From Asterella californica (Eukaryota; Streptophyta; Marchantiopsida; Marchantiales; Aytoniaceae): a DNA stretch of 64,000 nucleotides. Location of the stretch: the NCBI GenBank assembly GCA_036924285.1, contig JAYKYS010000001.1, positions 35,959,501 to 36,023,500 on the forward strand. The letters are read 5' to 3'. The notes beneath the pieces were generated by a model. The model was not told where the DNA came from. It saw only the letters and a program-made list of their open reading frames with translations, and searched no databases. The position numbers and the translations under genes were made by a program. Shown one piece after another: positions 1-9,774 of the stretch (position 1 is the first letter of the stretch; every line of letters begins with the position of its first letter).

Positions 1-71
1 CACTAACGGCCTTACCGGGATGCGTCATTTCGCACTCGGTCAACCTAGCCGAGGTACCAAACTGCGTGACA
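1..71 (-). repeat. Partial 3' LTR of the methyltransferase gypsy element
   Basis: These bases match 9703-9774 (the start of the 5' LTR in the element's orientation) with about six differences, including an indel near position 65. Both end in GTGACA on the plus strand, giving the LTR terminus TGTCAC on the minus strand. The rest of this LTR lies before the window. Confidence 0.9.
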
Positions 72-334
72 GATGTCGTGCGCATACACATCATTGTCAG
101 AGGTACACCACACATACACATAACACATGGACGATGTCATACACATACACAAGTGTACCACAATCGTCTCCTAACTGGCGGTTAGGTCTCTCTAACTCCA
201 GATAGTTCAGTATCCCGACTACGTGATATACACCTTCATGGGTGCAAGGATCAGGAGGCCGGGTGCTACATCGCCCCATCGTTAGTCGCATGTCTGCAAT
301 CCATACCACGCAAAGATCTAATCGGCTATCCCTG

Positions 335-475
335 CTATATACATCGAGGACAAACCCACCATCCAGTAGGAACGACACTGAGAGGTGGAGTCAAACATGA
401 CATGTGCCAACCTCTCGAACAACCATCACACACCAACATACGAGCTGCTCCACCAGCAGACCCACACAACATACA
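335..475 (-). pseudogene. PHD zinc finger at the C-terminal end of the gypsy polyprotein
   Basis: Read from 475 downward, the frame shows C-x2-C-x11-C-x2-C-x4-H-x2-C-x14-C-x2-C, the C4HC3 pattern of a PHD finger. The core reads CDGCSRGWHMSC, and a tryptophan sits two residues before the last cysteine pair, as in canonical PHD fingers. A TAG at 335-337 follows one residue after the last cysteine. PHD fingers bind histone H3 tails, so in an integrase this could guide insertion or bind chromatin; that role is inferred. The frame differs from that of the integrase just upstream, so a frameshift separates them in this copy. Downstream (72-334) the reading stays open in another frame (97-378), and more protein may once have followed. 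Confidence 0.85.
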
Positions 476-1535
476 ACTGCTAAGCTTGGGTCAACGGTAC
501 CATCAATGTTGGGAAGATGACATTGCGCGCAATTACACACATGATCCTTCCACACAACACCATCACTGCCCTCTAACATGAGTACTCCAGAAGGTAACAC
601 CTCACGCACTCGTAAAATAGTGCATCATGCGGTCACGTCCAACGTCGTCGATGCGGTCTGCTGTAAATAGATATAATCGCCAAGATGAAACCTGCGAATC
701 GACGGCCGATAACCTCCTCCTCGGATAGTCGCATATCGCAACGTGTCTCTATGCTGAGCAATCGCTAGGTTCTCAAAAGCCATAGGCATAACTCTCTGAA
801 ATGTCTCTGCTCGTTGAGAACATGCTCTCACCCACATATTTGGGTCATCAAGGTCCAGCACCTCAGCAGAATCACGACGAATGATCGAAGGTAGATCTGG
901 ATCTCGACCATACAATAGAAAATACGGTGAGAAGGAAGCCAAAGACGCTTGTCGGCTGAAACGGTAGCTCATAGCCAACGATGGTAACTGCACATCCCAG
1001 TCTCCCAAGTGGCCCTTCTGCAAGCCATACTTGCGCAATCCTCTCTTCACCGTCTGAACTACCCTCTCCGCCAAACCATCCGCCTCAGGATGATCTCGAG
1101 ATGTAGTTCGATGATCAATCAGCGCCTGATCACACAAGACCTGAAACTCACCAAGGAACTCTCTACCTTGGTCTGTCAACACTTCAACTGGTGCTCCAAA
1201 ACGACTCAGCACTCGATCTAAGAACGCGTACGCCGTCCCTTCACTCGCTTTGTCTGGTAATGTCACCAACTCAATCCACTTGGAGAAGTGCTCCATCATC
1301 ACCAACACATACCGGTGGTGACGTATGATCAATGATAAAGGTCCAAACTCCAACGGTAACCCAACCCCATAATCGGTAAGGGGTGTAACTGTGGAGTAGG
1401 AGCATTAAATGATGCTCGTACTCGATCACAAACCACACATCGTGCGACAAACTGTTGCACATCGACATGCATACCACGCCACCAATACTGTCCTTGGAGT
1501 AAACTATGCGTACGCTTCACTCCAAAATGTCCCAA
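391..1535 (-). pseudogene. Integrase (HHCC zinc domain, catalytic core, C-terminal domain) of the gypsy element
   Basis: The zinc-binding part is at about 1329-1550 (HAHEELGHFG, then CVVC). The catalytic core is at 800-1353, with recognisable stretches FSKWIELV, LTDQGREF and DHPEADGLAERVVQ carrying D, D and E candidates. A C-terminal stretch at 391-624 contains NCAQCHLPNIDGTVDP. The H2C2 and core parts lie in different frames near 1340, which marks a frameshift. An in-frame TGA at 625-627 separates core and C-terminal part, which otherwise continue in one frame; another TGA lies at 1608-1610 just upstream. The integrase would insert element cDNA into host DNA. It belongs to a different lineage from the chromodomain element at 47.6-50.5 kb. 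Confidence 0.9.
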
Positions 1536-2008
1536 CTCCTCATGAGCATGTCGTACTAACTGTGCTCTCTGGGACGGATGTGGAACTATCCGTACTCTCT
1601 CATCATCTCACACTCGAAGTACATGTCGTCCTTCTCGTCGAAATCTCTTCGCTCGTTGAAGGACACGATCTCGCTCCTTGGCACTTACTATGCCTACTAC
1701 CACACCAGTATGTAGATACCTCATCACGATCACATCGTCATGGATATCTCGCTGGTCTGAACACCATCTCCACCTTCAAGATCTGGAGACTTGTCATCTA
1801 TTCTCTCATCTGAGAAAGATACGACATGGCCTTCCATACTAGAGTTCACGGCCAACACACAAAGAAAGACAGATGCATGCCACCCTGGCACTATCTCCTC
1901 ATCAACCTCGTCACGTCATCGAGCCCCAGTCTGATCTTGCTGACTCGTGCACGGATTGCGACTCAACCCATTGACATCTAGGTTTGCAACTCCAGGTCTA
2001 TGTACTAC

Positions 2009-2287
2009 CTAGAAGTCATACTCCTGTAAGATCAGAGCCCACCGTGCAAGCTTCCTTGTAAGCTTGTCGGACTCCATCAACCATTTGAGGGACTGGTGAT
2101 CAGTGATGAGAGTAAAGGGGTTCCTAAACATGTAACATCGGAAGTGTGCAACAACCCACACTGCAACTAAACACTTCCCCTCATACGAACTGTACCTCGT
2201 CTCCGTTGAATTGTTGAGGCGACTGGCATATGCGACCACGAACTCCTTTTTCTCATCATCATGCTGAGTCAGCACTGCTCCAAGTCC
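2009..2287 (-). pseudogene. RNase H domain of the gypsy element
   Basis: The translation shows GLGAVLTQHD, FVVAYASR, RYSSYEGKCLVAVW and ITDHQSLKWLM, typical of the Ty3 RNase H that removes the RNA strand during reverse transcription. The reading frame ends at a TAG (2009-2011), but related coding sequence (VVHRPGVANLDVNGLSRNP) continues in the same frame to about 1800, with a further TGA at 1916-1918. The N-terminal border is abnormal: a foreign gag-like segment (2288-2535) sits between the RT connection domain and this part. Confidence 0.88.
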
Positions 2288-2535
2288 CAACAAAGAAACA
2301 GCCTTGGTCAGCAAAGAAACAACCTCTTCAACCTCCTTCCAATCAGTCTTCAATCCTCTCTCCTCACTCTTGTCTTCCAACAACAGCTCAAGCTTCTCTT
2401 GAATAGTCACGTCCGCTGCTTGTAGGAAAAGCTCGGTCTTCTCCACCTCTAGTGTAAGCTTTTTTGTCCTAGAAAGCTGAGCATACTGACGATCAAACTC
2501 CCTTAACAACTCATTTACAGACAAACCTTTGTTAG
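2288..2535 (-). other. Gag-like fragment embedded between RT and RNase H
   Basis: The RT side ends in FQLHTDWS near 2540 and the RNase H resumes with GLGAVLTQ at 2287; in related elements these two motifs are almost contiguous. The intervening 250 bases encode an acidic helical stretch (VNELLREFDRQYAQLSRT, VEKTELFLQAAD, DWKEVEEVVSLL) that reads like the capsid region of another Ty3 Gag. It is in frame with the RNase H but not with the RT. Template switching during reverse transcription, or gene conversion with another element, would explain it. The gag origin is recognised from general pattern only. Confidence 0.55.
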
Positions 2536-3645
2536 GACATACTCCAATCAGTGTGCAATTGGAAAGGACGCCCCCTTACGAATCTCCTCAAGGTAGGAGC
2601 AGATGTCAACCTATCCTTGAGCTCTACGAAAGCTCGCTCTTGCTCATCTTCCCACTGCCACTCTTGGTCCACCTTCATCAACTTTGTTACCGGCTTCGCA
2701 ATTGCACTAAACCCCTTCACGTACCGACGATAGAAGTTCATCAAACCAACAAATGCTCGAACTCGACTCACATCTGTGGGACGTGAGATACGTGCAATAG
2801 CCTCAACTTTCATCTGATGAACACCCAATCCACCTGGATAGATGGTGTGGCCCAAATACTCTACCAACTCCTGGAAGAACTTACACTTCCCAGGGTGTAA
2901 CTTCAATCCATGAGCTCTCAACCGCTCGAACACATCTCGTAAGTGTCTCTCGTGCTCCTCCACTGTAGCACTATAGACTAAGATGCCGTCAACATAACAT
3001 CTGACAAAATCCAATCCTGCTAGGATTTTGTCCATCACCCTTTGGAACTCAGCAGGGGCGTTCTTCAACCCAAATGGTAAGAACCGCCACTGATACAAAT
3101 GATCCTTGCCGTGAGAGTCAATTCCCCAGAATGATGTCTTGGACTTATCTTCTTCTCTCACTGGCAACTGATTGCATTGCTCGAAGATCCAAAGTACTGA
3201 AGACCTTCACATGCCCCACTGCATCAAAGATCTCCTCAGGTGTCAGCATGGCATACTTATCGAACTTCGTCTGCCGATTGATAGGACGGTAGTCTCCACA
3301 CATCCGTCTATCCGTGTAGTTGCCATACATATCCTTCTTGGCTGACATAACTGTGGCAGATGCATACTCTCCATGCGACATCTCCATCAACCCAACCTCC
3401 AACAAGTCTTGAGTCCGACTCTGGATCAAGGCTCTCTCCATGTCACTGTACCTGTAAGGACATCAAAAGATTGACGTGTCATTAGCCAAGTCGATCCGTA
3501 TACCAGGTCCCTTCAAGGTACCCAAATCCTTCATATTGAAGGCAAAACAATTCTTGTAGCTCTTCAGGAATCTTTGAACTCTTCGTCTCTCCTCTCCTAT
3601 AAGCTTGGGTCCAATCTCTGACTCCCAAGTATCCTCTGTTATCAT
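2536..3645 (-). pseudogene. Reverse transcriptase of the gypsy element, active site mutated
   Basis: The pre-RT and fingers are at 3463-3645 and 3145-3441 (MCGDYRPINRQT, VFSTLDLRA) and the palm, thumb and connection at 2536-3167 (FLPFGLKNAPAEFQRVMD, CYVDGILVYS, KFFQELVEYLGHTI, FVGLMNFYRRYV). The first catalytic aspartate (STLDL) is kept. The catalytic pair YVDD has become YVDG, with codon GGC at 2985-2987 on the minus strand, one transition from GAC. A frameshift within the stretch that normally reads RAGYxQ (about 3155-3175) breaks the chain, and another gap lies near 3450. This enzyme would have copied element RNA into cDNA; the copy cannot. Confidence 0.92.
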
Positions 3646-3923
3646 GTTAGAGGTAGAAGACGAAGTCGTTGACTGCTATCTTGCAGCCTCTGGAGCAGTT
3701 TCCTTCTGCTCACCACCAACAACCTCCATCGCTACTGTGCGAAAAACTTCTGCAGTTCTAGCTGCAAGCTCCACACTCTCTCCTACGACATCCCATGATG
3801 TCCAAGGATGACGAACTCCACGTACCTCGCCTCCAGTCTTTGCCTCCACCGACCCGGTAGGCAAAAAGCTCAAGAGTGCTCGAGCAGTAACACCCGTCGA
3901 TCGCATCCGACGCTGCTCAGCCA
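3646..3923 (-). pseudogene. Linker between methyltransferase and RT in the gypsy polyprotein
   Basis: The frame open from 4038 to 3676 continues after methyltransferase motif X with an Ala/Glu/Thr-rich stretch (VELAARTAEVFRTVAMEVV) and no recognised domain. It joins the pre-RT segment near 3645. It probably acts as a spacer or cleavage region between polyprotein parts. Confidence 0.55.
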
Positions 3924-4866
3924 ATCCAAGACTAACAATCCATGTCAAGCAATTCAAGTCCATTGCTTGACCCAATACTTGATGACGTGAAGCCTCCAAC
4001 ACCGAAGCTACTACCGTTGTACCCGTAGCGAAACCCATCGTTCGCTCTCTCTCTCATCGGTATTGGACTCCACCAACTGCCGTAATTGAGCATCCCACAC
4101 AAGCCCAGGTCCTCCATCTCTGTAAGCATGTGACGCTGGAAAGCTTACCAAAGTGGGTAACGCTACCATAGGTCGTCCCACTAGGTTCACCATTGCCATG
4201 GGTGACCTATCGACGACTCTGAGATCGTCGTCTTGCATCCAAGATGCTATCAACTGTGAGATGCGCAGGTCGTCTCACTCCATCATATGCGCTCTTAAGC
4301 ACCTCTCTCGGTAACAAGTTCGTCCACCACACGATGTGCACGAGACCTACTCTCGTTGCATCCAACAACACTGCTGGTCCAACCCAAGACCGCACTTGGT
4401 GCACACTCGTCATCATCTGTGTACGAGCATCACCCAACAAAGGAACATTCTCCAAGATGTACGCTGGAGAATCCACCTGATGCATCTGGAGATGTCGTAA
4501 GATCCGTAACATCTCCCAGAACATCCTAGATCGTGGGTCATGTAAACCCTGACCTCTCCCAGCACGCGTGTGACCTTGACATGACCATCCGGCTATCACC
4601 AAGTGAACGGTGCCAACAAACGTAAGATCATGCGCCCCCAGCAGCGAAATATCTGACGATAATGCTTGCTGGTATCCTCTAACAGCTGATATGGACAACA
4701 ACTCAGGATATCTCTGCACCAAACGTGTCACATGTCGCAATGAAACGCGTCTCGCAATCTCATCTCTCTCCACATACAAGTATCGATGTACTTGTATGCC
4801 TGCTTGCAATATCGCAGCCAAACTTGTGCTGATCCCTCCAAACAGCTCCAGCACACACACACCCTC
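3924..4866 (-). pseudogene. Cytosine-5 DNA methyltransferase domain within the gypsy polyprotein
   Basis: The domain starts near residue 345 of the long frame opening at 5898. Motif I reads VLELFGGISTSLAAIL, followed by GIQVHRYLYVERD (motif II-like). Motif IV reads LVIAGWSCQGHTRAG, with the catalytic cysteine codon at 4579-4581. Motif VI is ILENV, and a motif VIII-like stretch ends in WWTNLLP. After a frameshift near 4215, the frame 4253-4011 gives a target-recognition-like part (ALPTLVSFPAS, GPGLVWDAQL) and DERE. A second shift at a GA repeat (4043-4056) leads to LGQAMDLNCLTW, which fits motif X. Motif I resembles the DNMT3/DRM group, but the motif order is the usual I to X. The family transfers methyl groups from SAM to cytosine in DNA. 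The usual PC dipeptide of motif IV is SC here. Two frameshifts make this copy non-functional. Confidence 0.88.
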
Positions 4867-5298
4867 CTCTGGATACTGCCATAAAATGAGAGTCGTATCC
4901 AACGGTGATAAGGTCACAGGGCCAGTAGCAAGAACAACCATTTGTTCCTCTACTGGTGGTACAAAGGTTTCACTCCAAGCCTGCTGCACCAACTGATCAG
5001 CATACTGCTGCAACTCTCCACTCGAACTCCAGAGTGGAACATCCAAGGCAGATGGTACTAACGAAGACATGCTAGGCATGTCCTCCACCTCCTCAAAGAC
5101 CGGAGTATCCTCCGCATGAGCATTGCCCTCCAATAACTCGTCCGGCCAAGTGATGATCGAACTGAACCCTGCAACGGATGCCATCGTCCCTGGTGTATGC
5201 TCCATCGTCCCAACTCTAGCACTGAACCGCACTGATAAGCGGCTCACTCGTCCCTCATCGGACTGCCAACTTGGTCTGTAAGATGTTGTCTCTGCCCA

Positions 5299-5721
5299 AT
5301 AGTCGATCACGAACCCCATATGATACAAAACAGCACCTCCAACCAATACATCATAAGACTCTGCGGCTGTAACGATGGCCTTGGCCCTCACCATAGAGCC
5401 ATCCGTGGGATGATCTGATCGAACGCTCACCGTCAACATCTCACGTGTCATGTGTAGAGCCGTACCTCCTGATCCCCCTAGAGATGTCTGCAACTGGAAT
5501 GGACATCTCTCCACCTCGGACTTCTTTAGACCCAAACCAATACACGCCGCCTTTCCCAACATCAACGGTTGGGCTCCAGAGTCTAACAAGACCTTCTGAG
5601 GTCGATACACTTTCCCTGAAGGTGCCACCAAACAAAAGATACCACTTCTGTTGTCCAACAACACCACACCTGGTGCCAAACCAGCACGGTCAATCGCCGA
5701 CCTAGCTGGTAACTCATCTAA
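5299..5721 (-). pseudogene. Aspartic protease region of the gypsy polyprotein
   Basis: In the 563-residue frame from 5898 to 4207, the stretch around residue 106 reads KVLLDSGAQPLML, the active-site DSGA motif of retropepsins. It is followed by a hydrophobic stretch (AIVTAAESYDVLVGG) that fits the second half of the fold. The protease would cut the Gag-Pol precursor. The segment between it and the methyltransferase (about 4870-5298) has no recognised domain and is rich in Ser, Glu and Pro. Confidence 0.8.
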
Positions 5722-5894
5722 CCTAGCAGCCGCCGCTTGCCAAGTACCACTGGTAGCTGTCCTGATCCTCAACTCCATGGACACGTCTACCGCCTCTCGC
5801 TGATCTACTTCAACACTAGAGGTAACTACATCCTCGCTCTCACTGAGCGTGGCCGCCAACTGGAACGCTGGAGCCAAGTTGACTCCCAATGCCC

Positions 5895-7753
5895 TCATAC
5901 CGTGGTTGAGAATAGTGGGGCTCGCAAAACTGCTGTAGCCGCCCCCAACATCGGGTTCGACGCCGCATCCACAGACGTCGAGGATGGACTCACATCACAC
6001 CCACTCCTGGATGTCGATGCCTCCAACTCTACTGCACAATCAGTAGACCATTTAAGAACCATAGATGTGGTCCTCAACGTCTCTGATAACGTGAACGACT
6101 GGGGAAGCTTGGTCTGTCTACCAGCCTCCCCGCGTTGTGGATCCAACTCCACCGACGCCCCTCGTGGCTCAGAGGCACGTACTGCACCTCTAGTCACTGC
6201 CGCAGATGTCTCAATCTGCGCCACACCAGCCATGAAGTCGAAGTCACCTCCTTCTCCTCCATAAGACGTGGAAGCCTCTGTTCCACCTGATCTCCGCTGA
6301 GCCATAGCCATACTAGCTATCCTCTGCTCCAACTGCTCAATCCGAGCAACCATACCTGCTTCTGGCGTCGTAGCAAGCGGTGGTCTCCCAGGTGCTGGAC
6401 CTCTACCTCCAACTCGACCACCACGGCCTCCCTGAGCTCCTCCGCCTCGTCCACGATCAGCTTTCCCTTGCCGCAACTCGGGATGGAGATCAAAACAACG
6501 GTCACTACTATGACCAAGTCGTCCGCAATGCTCACATTGCCTAGGTACTGCTTGAGACGTCTCCGACGTCTCATAACCTCTCCTTTGTGGACAGTCCTTC
6601 TGCTGATGAGGATCATCACACGTCCAACAAGGACCCGCTTGTTGCTGGCTAGAGAAGGACGGCATGGGCTTCTGTCCACAAGATCCTCCAACACCTCTCT
6701 GAGATCGTGACTGCTCTGCACGATCCTTACCACCACCACCACCACCCGCAGTTGCGTGACCTGTGATCCTCGAGAAGAGGTGGTCGCTCCATGTGGTGTC
6801 TCCTTGCCGAACTCGGTAACCACCACCCTCTCCTCCACCATGTTGAGCTCAATCCGCTCAGTCAGACCAAAGACAACCGTCAACGTCGGAGCGGTATCTA
6901 TAAAGAGAGTAACATCTCTAACTCTCCTACGCAGCTCTCGATCTAGTATCCCATATCAGAACTGGACTGCCTGTGCTTCCGTCACCCCTTGGGTAACGCT
7001 GATCAACCGCCTCATGCGAGTAAACGCCTCGCGTAGGCTGTCTCCAGTCTTCCGCTGGAACTCCTGTAGACTCCTCAACTTGTCGCTCCACACACCTTGA
7101 TAGTTCTTCCTCAAACATTGAAAGAACTAAACCACAGGGTTAAACCCTGGTGGTATCCCGCTCACTCTACCACCTGCTCCACTACTTGTGGATGCACCGC
7201 TGGTAGTTGTTACTCCGCCACCTGTGGATGTACCATTGCTACTGGCACCCGAACTCGCAGGTGCTACGCCTCCCGAAACTGCGCCTGTAGTGATAGAAAC
7301 ATAGTTGGGAGACCAATGCTGTCTCCACAACTCGATCTCAACATTGTAATCTCATCTGAACTCATGATAATCGTCCATAGGCGGTCCCTCCAAGTGTTGG
7401 AACAAACCCTTCCACGCCATGAAGGGTGTAAACAGCTGTGGGTTCCGCATCTGCTGCAGATCGCATCAAATGTCGAACTCCTGGATGAAGTTATCCAGCT
7501 CAATGGTACCAACTGTACCCGAGTAACGTCGAGGCCCCTTCGTGACCTCATTGATCTCGTCCATGTCCCACAACAACGGTGTGACGACACTAGACTCACC
7601 ATCAGAAAATGCATTGTCTGCGTCTGACTCGTCCACTGGAACAACCGACGACAATGGTGTAGGTAATCGGTACCTCACCCCACTCCGTGTATACCCACTG
7701 TCCGAGAAGTCCCCACCAGAACCTCCCGAGAACTCCGTGATGAGAGAATCCCG
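5895..7753 (-). pseudogene. Gag of the methyltransferase gypsy element, broken
   Basis: The N-terminal part (7466-7753) is followed in the same frame by capsid-like sequence (QQMRNPQLFTPFMAWKGL; LREAFTRMRRLISV, 7000-7080). Three TGA codons interrupt this frame at 7466-7468, 7352-7354 and 6956-6958. Near 6840 the frame shifts; from there a glycine-rich stretch leads to two zinc knuckles, CWTCDDPHQQKDC (C-x2-C-x3-H-x4-C) and CEHCGRLGHSSDRC (C-x2-C-x4-H-x4-C), at about 6530-6630. A Gly/Arg-rich segment follows the knuckles. Gag would package element RNA. No ATG opens the N-terminal frame before the TAG at 7755-7757, so the start is uncertain. Confidence 0.85.
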
Positions 7754-8198
7754 CTAACACACTCCCCAACCGGAATGTCGCAATCTCCGTCACCACCGTA
7801 ACCACCACTTGCCTAACCCCGCTCCTACTGAGCTCACCTATCTCCTACTAGGACGGTCAAGGTAAGGGCAACCTGTCCCAGCCATCACCACAAGCAGCCT
7901 CTTACAATCTGTTGGTCGTCACTCCAACCGCACCGTGAGAGAGACAAAGATAATCTCACTGGTCCGCAACTCCAACCTCACTACCGATAGCACACTAGAG
8001 TGAACTCACTTCGGAAATCAAACGCCAACACAAGCAAATACGGCGCACAAACAGGAAGCAGAATATGGAGGGGTTTCAACCACAAGAAGTTCAAACGATA
8101 ACCTTCCATACTCAAACATTCACATAAAGGGAAACCCAGCCCCACCCGGACTGACGCCTCCTCGTCGATGATCACATGCACAATATATGATCATCAAC

Positions 8199-9774
8199 TG
8201 TCGTAACTGATGTTTGAGACCACTAACTAGATGTCTATACCTCTAGTAGCTCCAAAAATATCCACGTGGTAGCTCTACTAGCTCACCCAAGACAACTACC
8301 ACCAATTGCGTCCATACATGCCTCTACGGTATAGGCAAGCACTACCACAACTATAGCTTACCCTTAATACTATGGGGTCGCCCTACCACTCCTCTAGGAA
8401 CGTGCGAGAAGATCTCCTAATATCTTATATAAGTCCATAAGTACTTGCACGCATCCCTGTAGGACACCAAGAGCTATTGGTCTAGTGGTAAAGCCAAAGC
8501 TAAGACTACAGAGTTAAGAGTTCTGGTCCAAAAATAGTGTTGGGATGGGTGACCAGCTGGTTTTACACTTCCCACACAATTGGAACTTGGATACCTCTCA
8601 CGCGCACGCCAACAAGCTAGCTGGCGGCGGGCGCGGGCTCAGCTCCGCTCTCACGCCTCCGCACTCACGCACCTCTGCTCCTCGAAGCCTCTAAACGCTT
8701 CTTAACACGCACTCTACATAAACGCCTCCTAACACGCACTCCACACCTCGACACTCCCGCTCCGCTCCGCTTGAAGTAGAGTAGAACGGGTACAACACAC
8801 CAAAAGAGGCTCGGCTCCACCTCGAATTGCAGAAGATTGCACCAAAAGAGGCTCCAAAACAGCAAAAACAACTTGCGGGTGCACACGGATAACCAAAATC
8901 TGACGTAAAATAGCAAGAACACTCAAAGTCAACCCGAACACCACCACAACAGATTCGCAAATTCACCATACACACTTCGCGAATGCACACACACACAAGA
9001 AAACTCATAAACTCGAGTTTCCACACGAAATTGCACCAAAATCTGACGTAACTAGCCTTTTTGTACTTTCGGGTGACCCAGCAACGAACTTCGATATGCC
9101 ATAACTTCTTCAATCCTTGACCAAACTCCACGAAACTTAGTGCACTAGAATCGTCTCTCCAATGCGCTTCCAAAGAGCCCACTCCGGTCTGACATTGTCA
9201 AGTACTCCGTCTGCCACGCCCAAACGCGCAATCCGGCTTCAACAAGTCACTTCAAGAACATTCCGTAAAATTTCTGCAGCGCTTCTGCATGATAGAAATC
9301 TCCACTCGACCCCAACAACAGCAAATCGATCTGCGACCAGCAAGGTACCATGCACCCACACACCTCGATCACAGCTCCAAACAATCAAGCACGAACGACA
9401 ACGCCCGAAGATACCAGCGGACGATTTCAGATCAGCGGGTTCTTACTGAACTCCATCTCGGCCTGCACTCAATTCTTCGAGTAATCTGAATAGAGAAATT
9501 ACCATCTCCAACACTACAACAAAGATTACTCACAAACGGTCAAGCCAAACCCACTCTAAGCACGAAGAGAATCCGGATTACACTCAACTAGACTATCCAT
9601 CATAGCCTAGAGCTTGAAGGTTCAACTCGAAGAACTAAGGCCTCCAAGCCCTACCTGCGAAGTATATCCCTAGTGGGCTCTCCCACCAACTCGCCCTAAC
9701 GGCACTAACGGCCTTATCGAGATGCGTCACTTCGCACTCGATCAACCTAGCCGAGGTACCAAACTGACGTGACA
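8199..9774 (-). repeat. 5' LTR of the methyltransferase gypsy element
   Basis: The minus-strand start TGTCACGTCAG at 9774 equals the start of the 3' LTR fragment at position 71. The other end is placed at 8199 by comparison with the related LTR at 50539-51904, which begins TGTTGACG on the plus strand where this one has TGTCGTAAC. The length is about 1.58 kb. The two LTRs share many blocks (for example around 8395-8490 and 50640-50740) but differ at numerous positions. The LTR should hold the promoter and polyadenylation signals; neither can be pinpointed by eye. Confidence 0.8.
8509..8562 (+). other. 5S-rRNA-like internal control region inside the LTR
   Basis: The plus strand shows GAGTTAAGAG then, after about 22 bases, TTGGGATGGGTGACC. 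These correspond in order and rough spacing to box A (AGTTAAGC) and box C (GGATGGGTGACC) of 5S rRNA genes. Upstream (8478-8494) TTGGTCTAGTGGTAAAG resembles a tRNA A box. The 5S-like strand is opposite to the coding strand of the element. Cassandra elements of plants are known to carry 5S sequences in their LTRs; whether this one drives pol III transcription is not known. Confidence 0.5.

Larger units (their letters stand above)
1..9774 (-). mobile_element. Ty3/gypsy LTR retrotransposon carrying a DNA methyltransferase and a PHD finger
   Basis: The element reads on the minus strand. It has a 5' LTR (8199-9774), Gag (5895-7753), protease (5299-5721), a cytosine methyltransferase domain (3924-4866), RT (2536-3645), RNase H (2009-2287), integrase (391-1535), a PHD finger (335-475) and the first 71 bases of the 3' LTR, which runs off the window. 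The order PR-RT-RH-IN is that of Ty3/gypsy; the methyltransferase sits between PR and RT. The LTR starts TGTCACG. The 71 bases of 3' LTR differ from the matching 5' LTR bases (9703-9774) at about six positions, so the insertion is not recent. Many in-frame stops, frameshifts and a changed RT active site show that this copy is inactive. No clear primer binding site or polypurine tract was found. The target duplication cannot be tested because the far end lies outside the window. Confidence 0.93.

Noticed and set aside
1409..1813. 134-codon plus-strand frame
   Set aside because: It is antisense to the integrase and tether region of the gypsy element.
6317..6883. 188-codon frame overlapping Gag
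   Set aside because: Its first part is the true Gag frame, but beyond about 6840 the real Gag continues in another frame with zinc knuckles; the rest is a shadow.
8691..9182. 163-codon minus-strand frame in the LTR
   Set aside because: It lies in the LTR, is Cys/Phe/Val-rich without a motif and is not kept in the related LTR at 50.5-51.9 kb.
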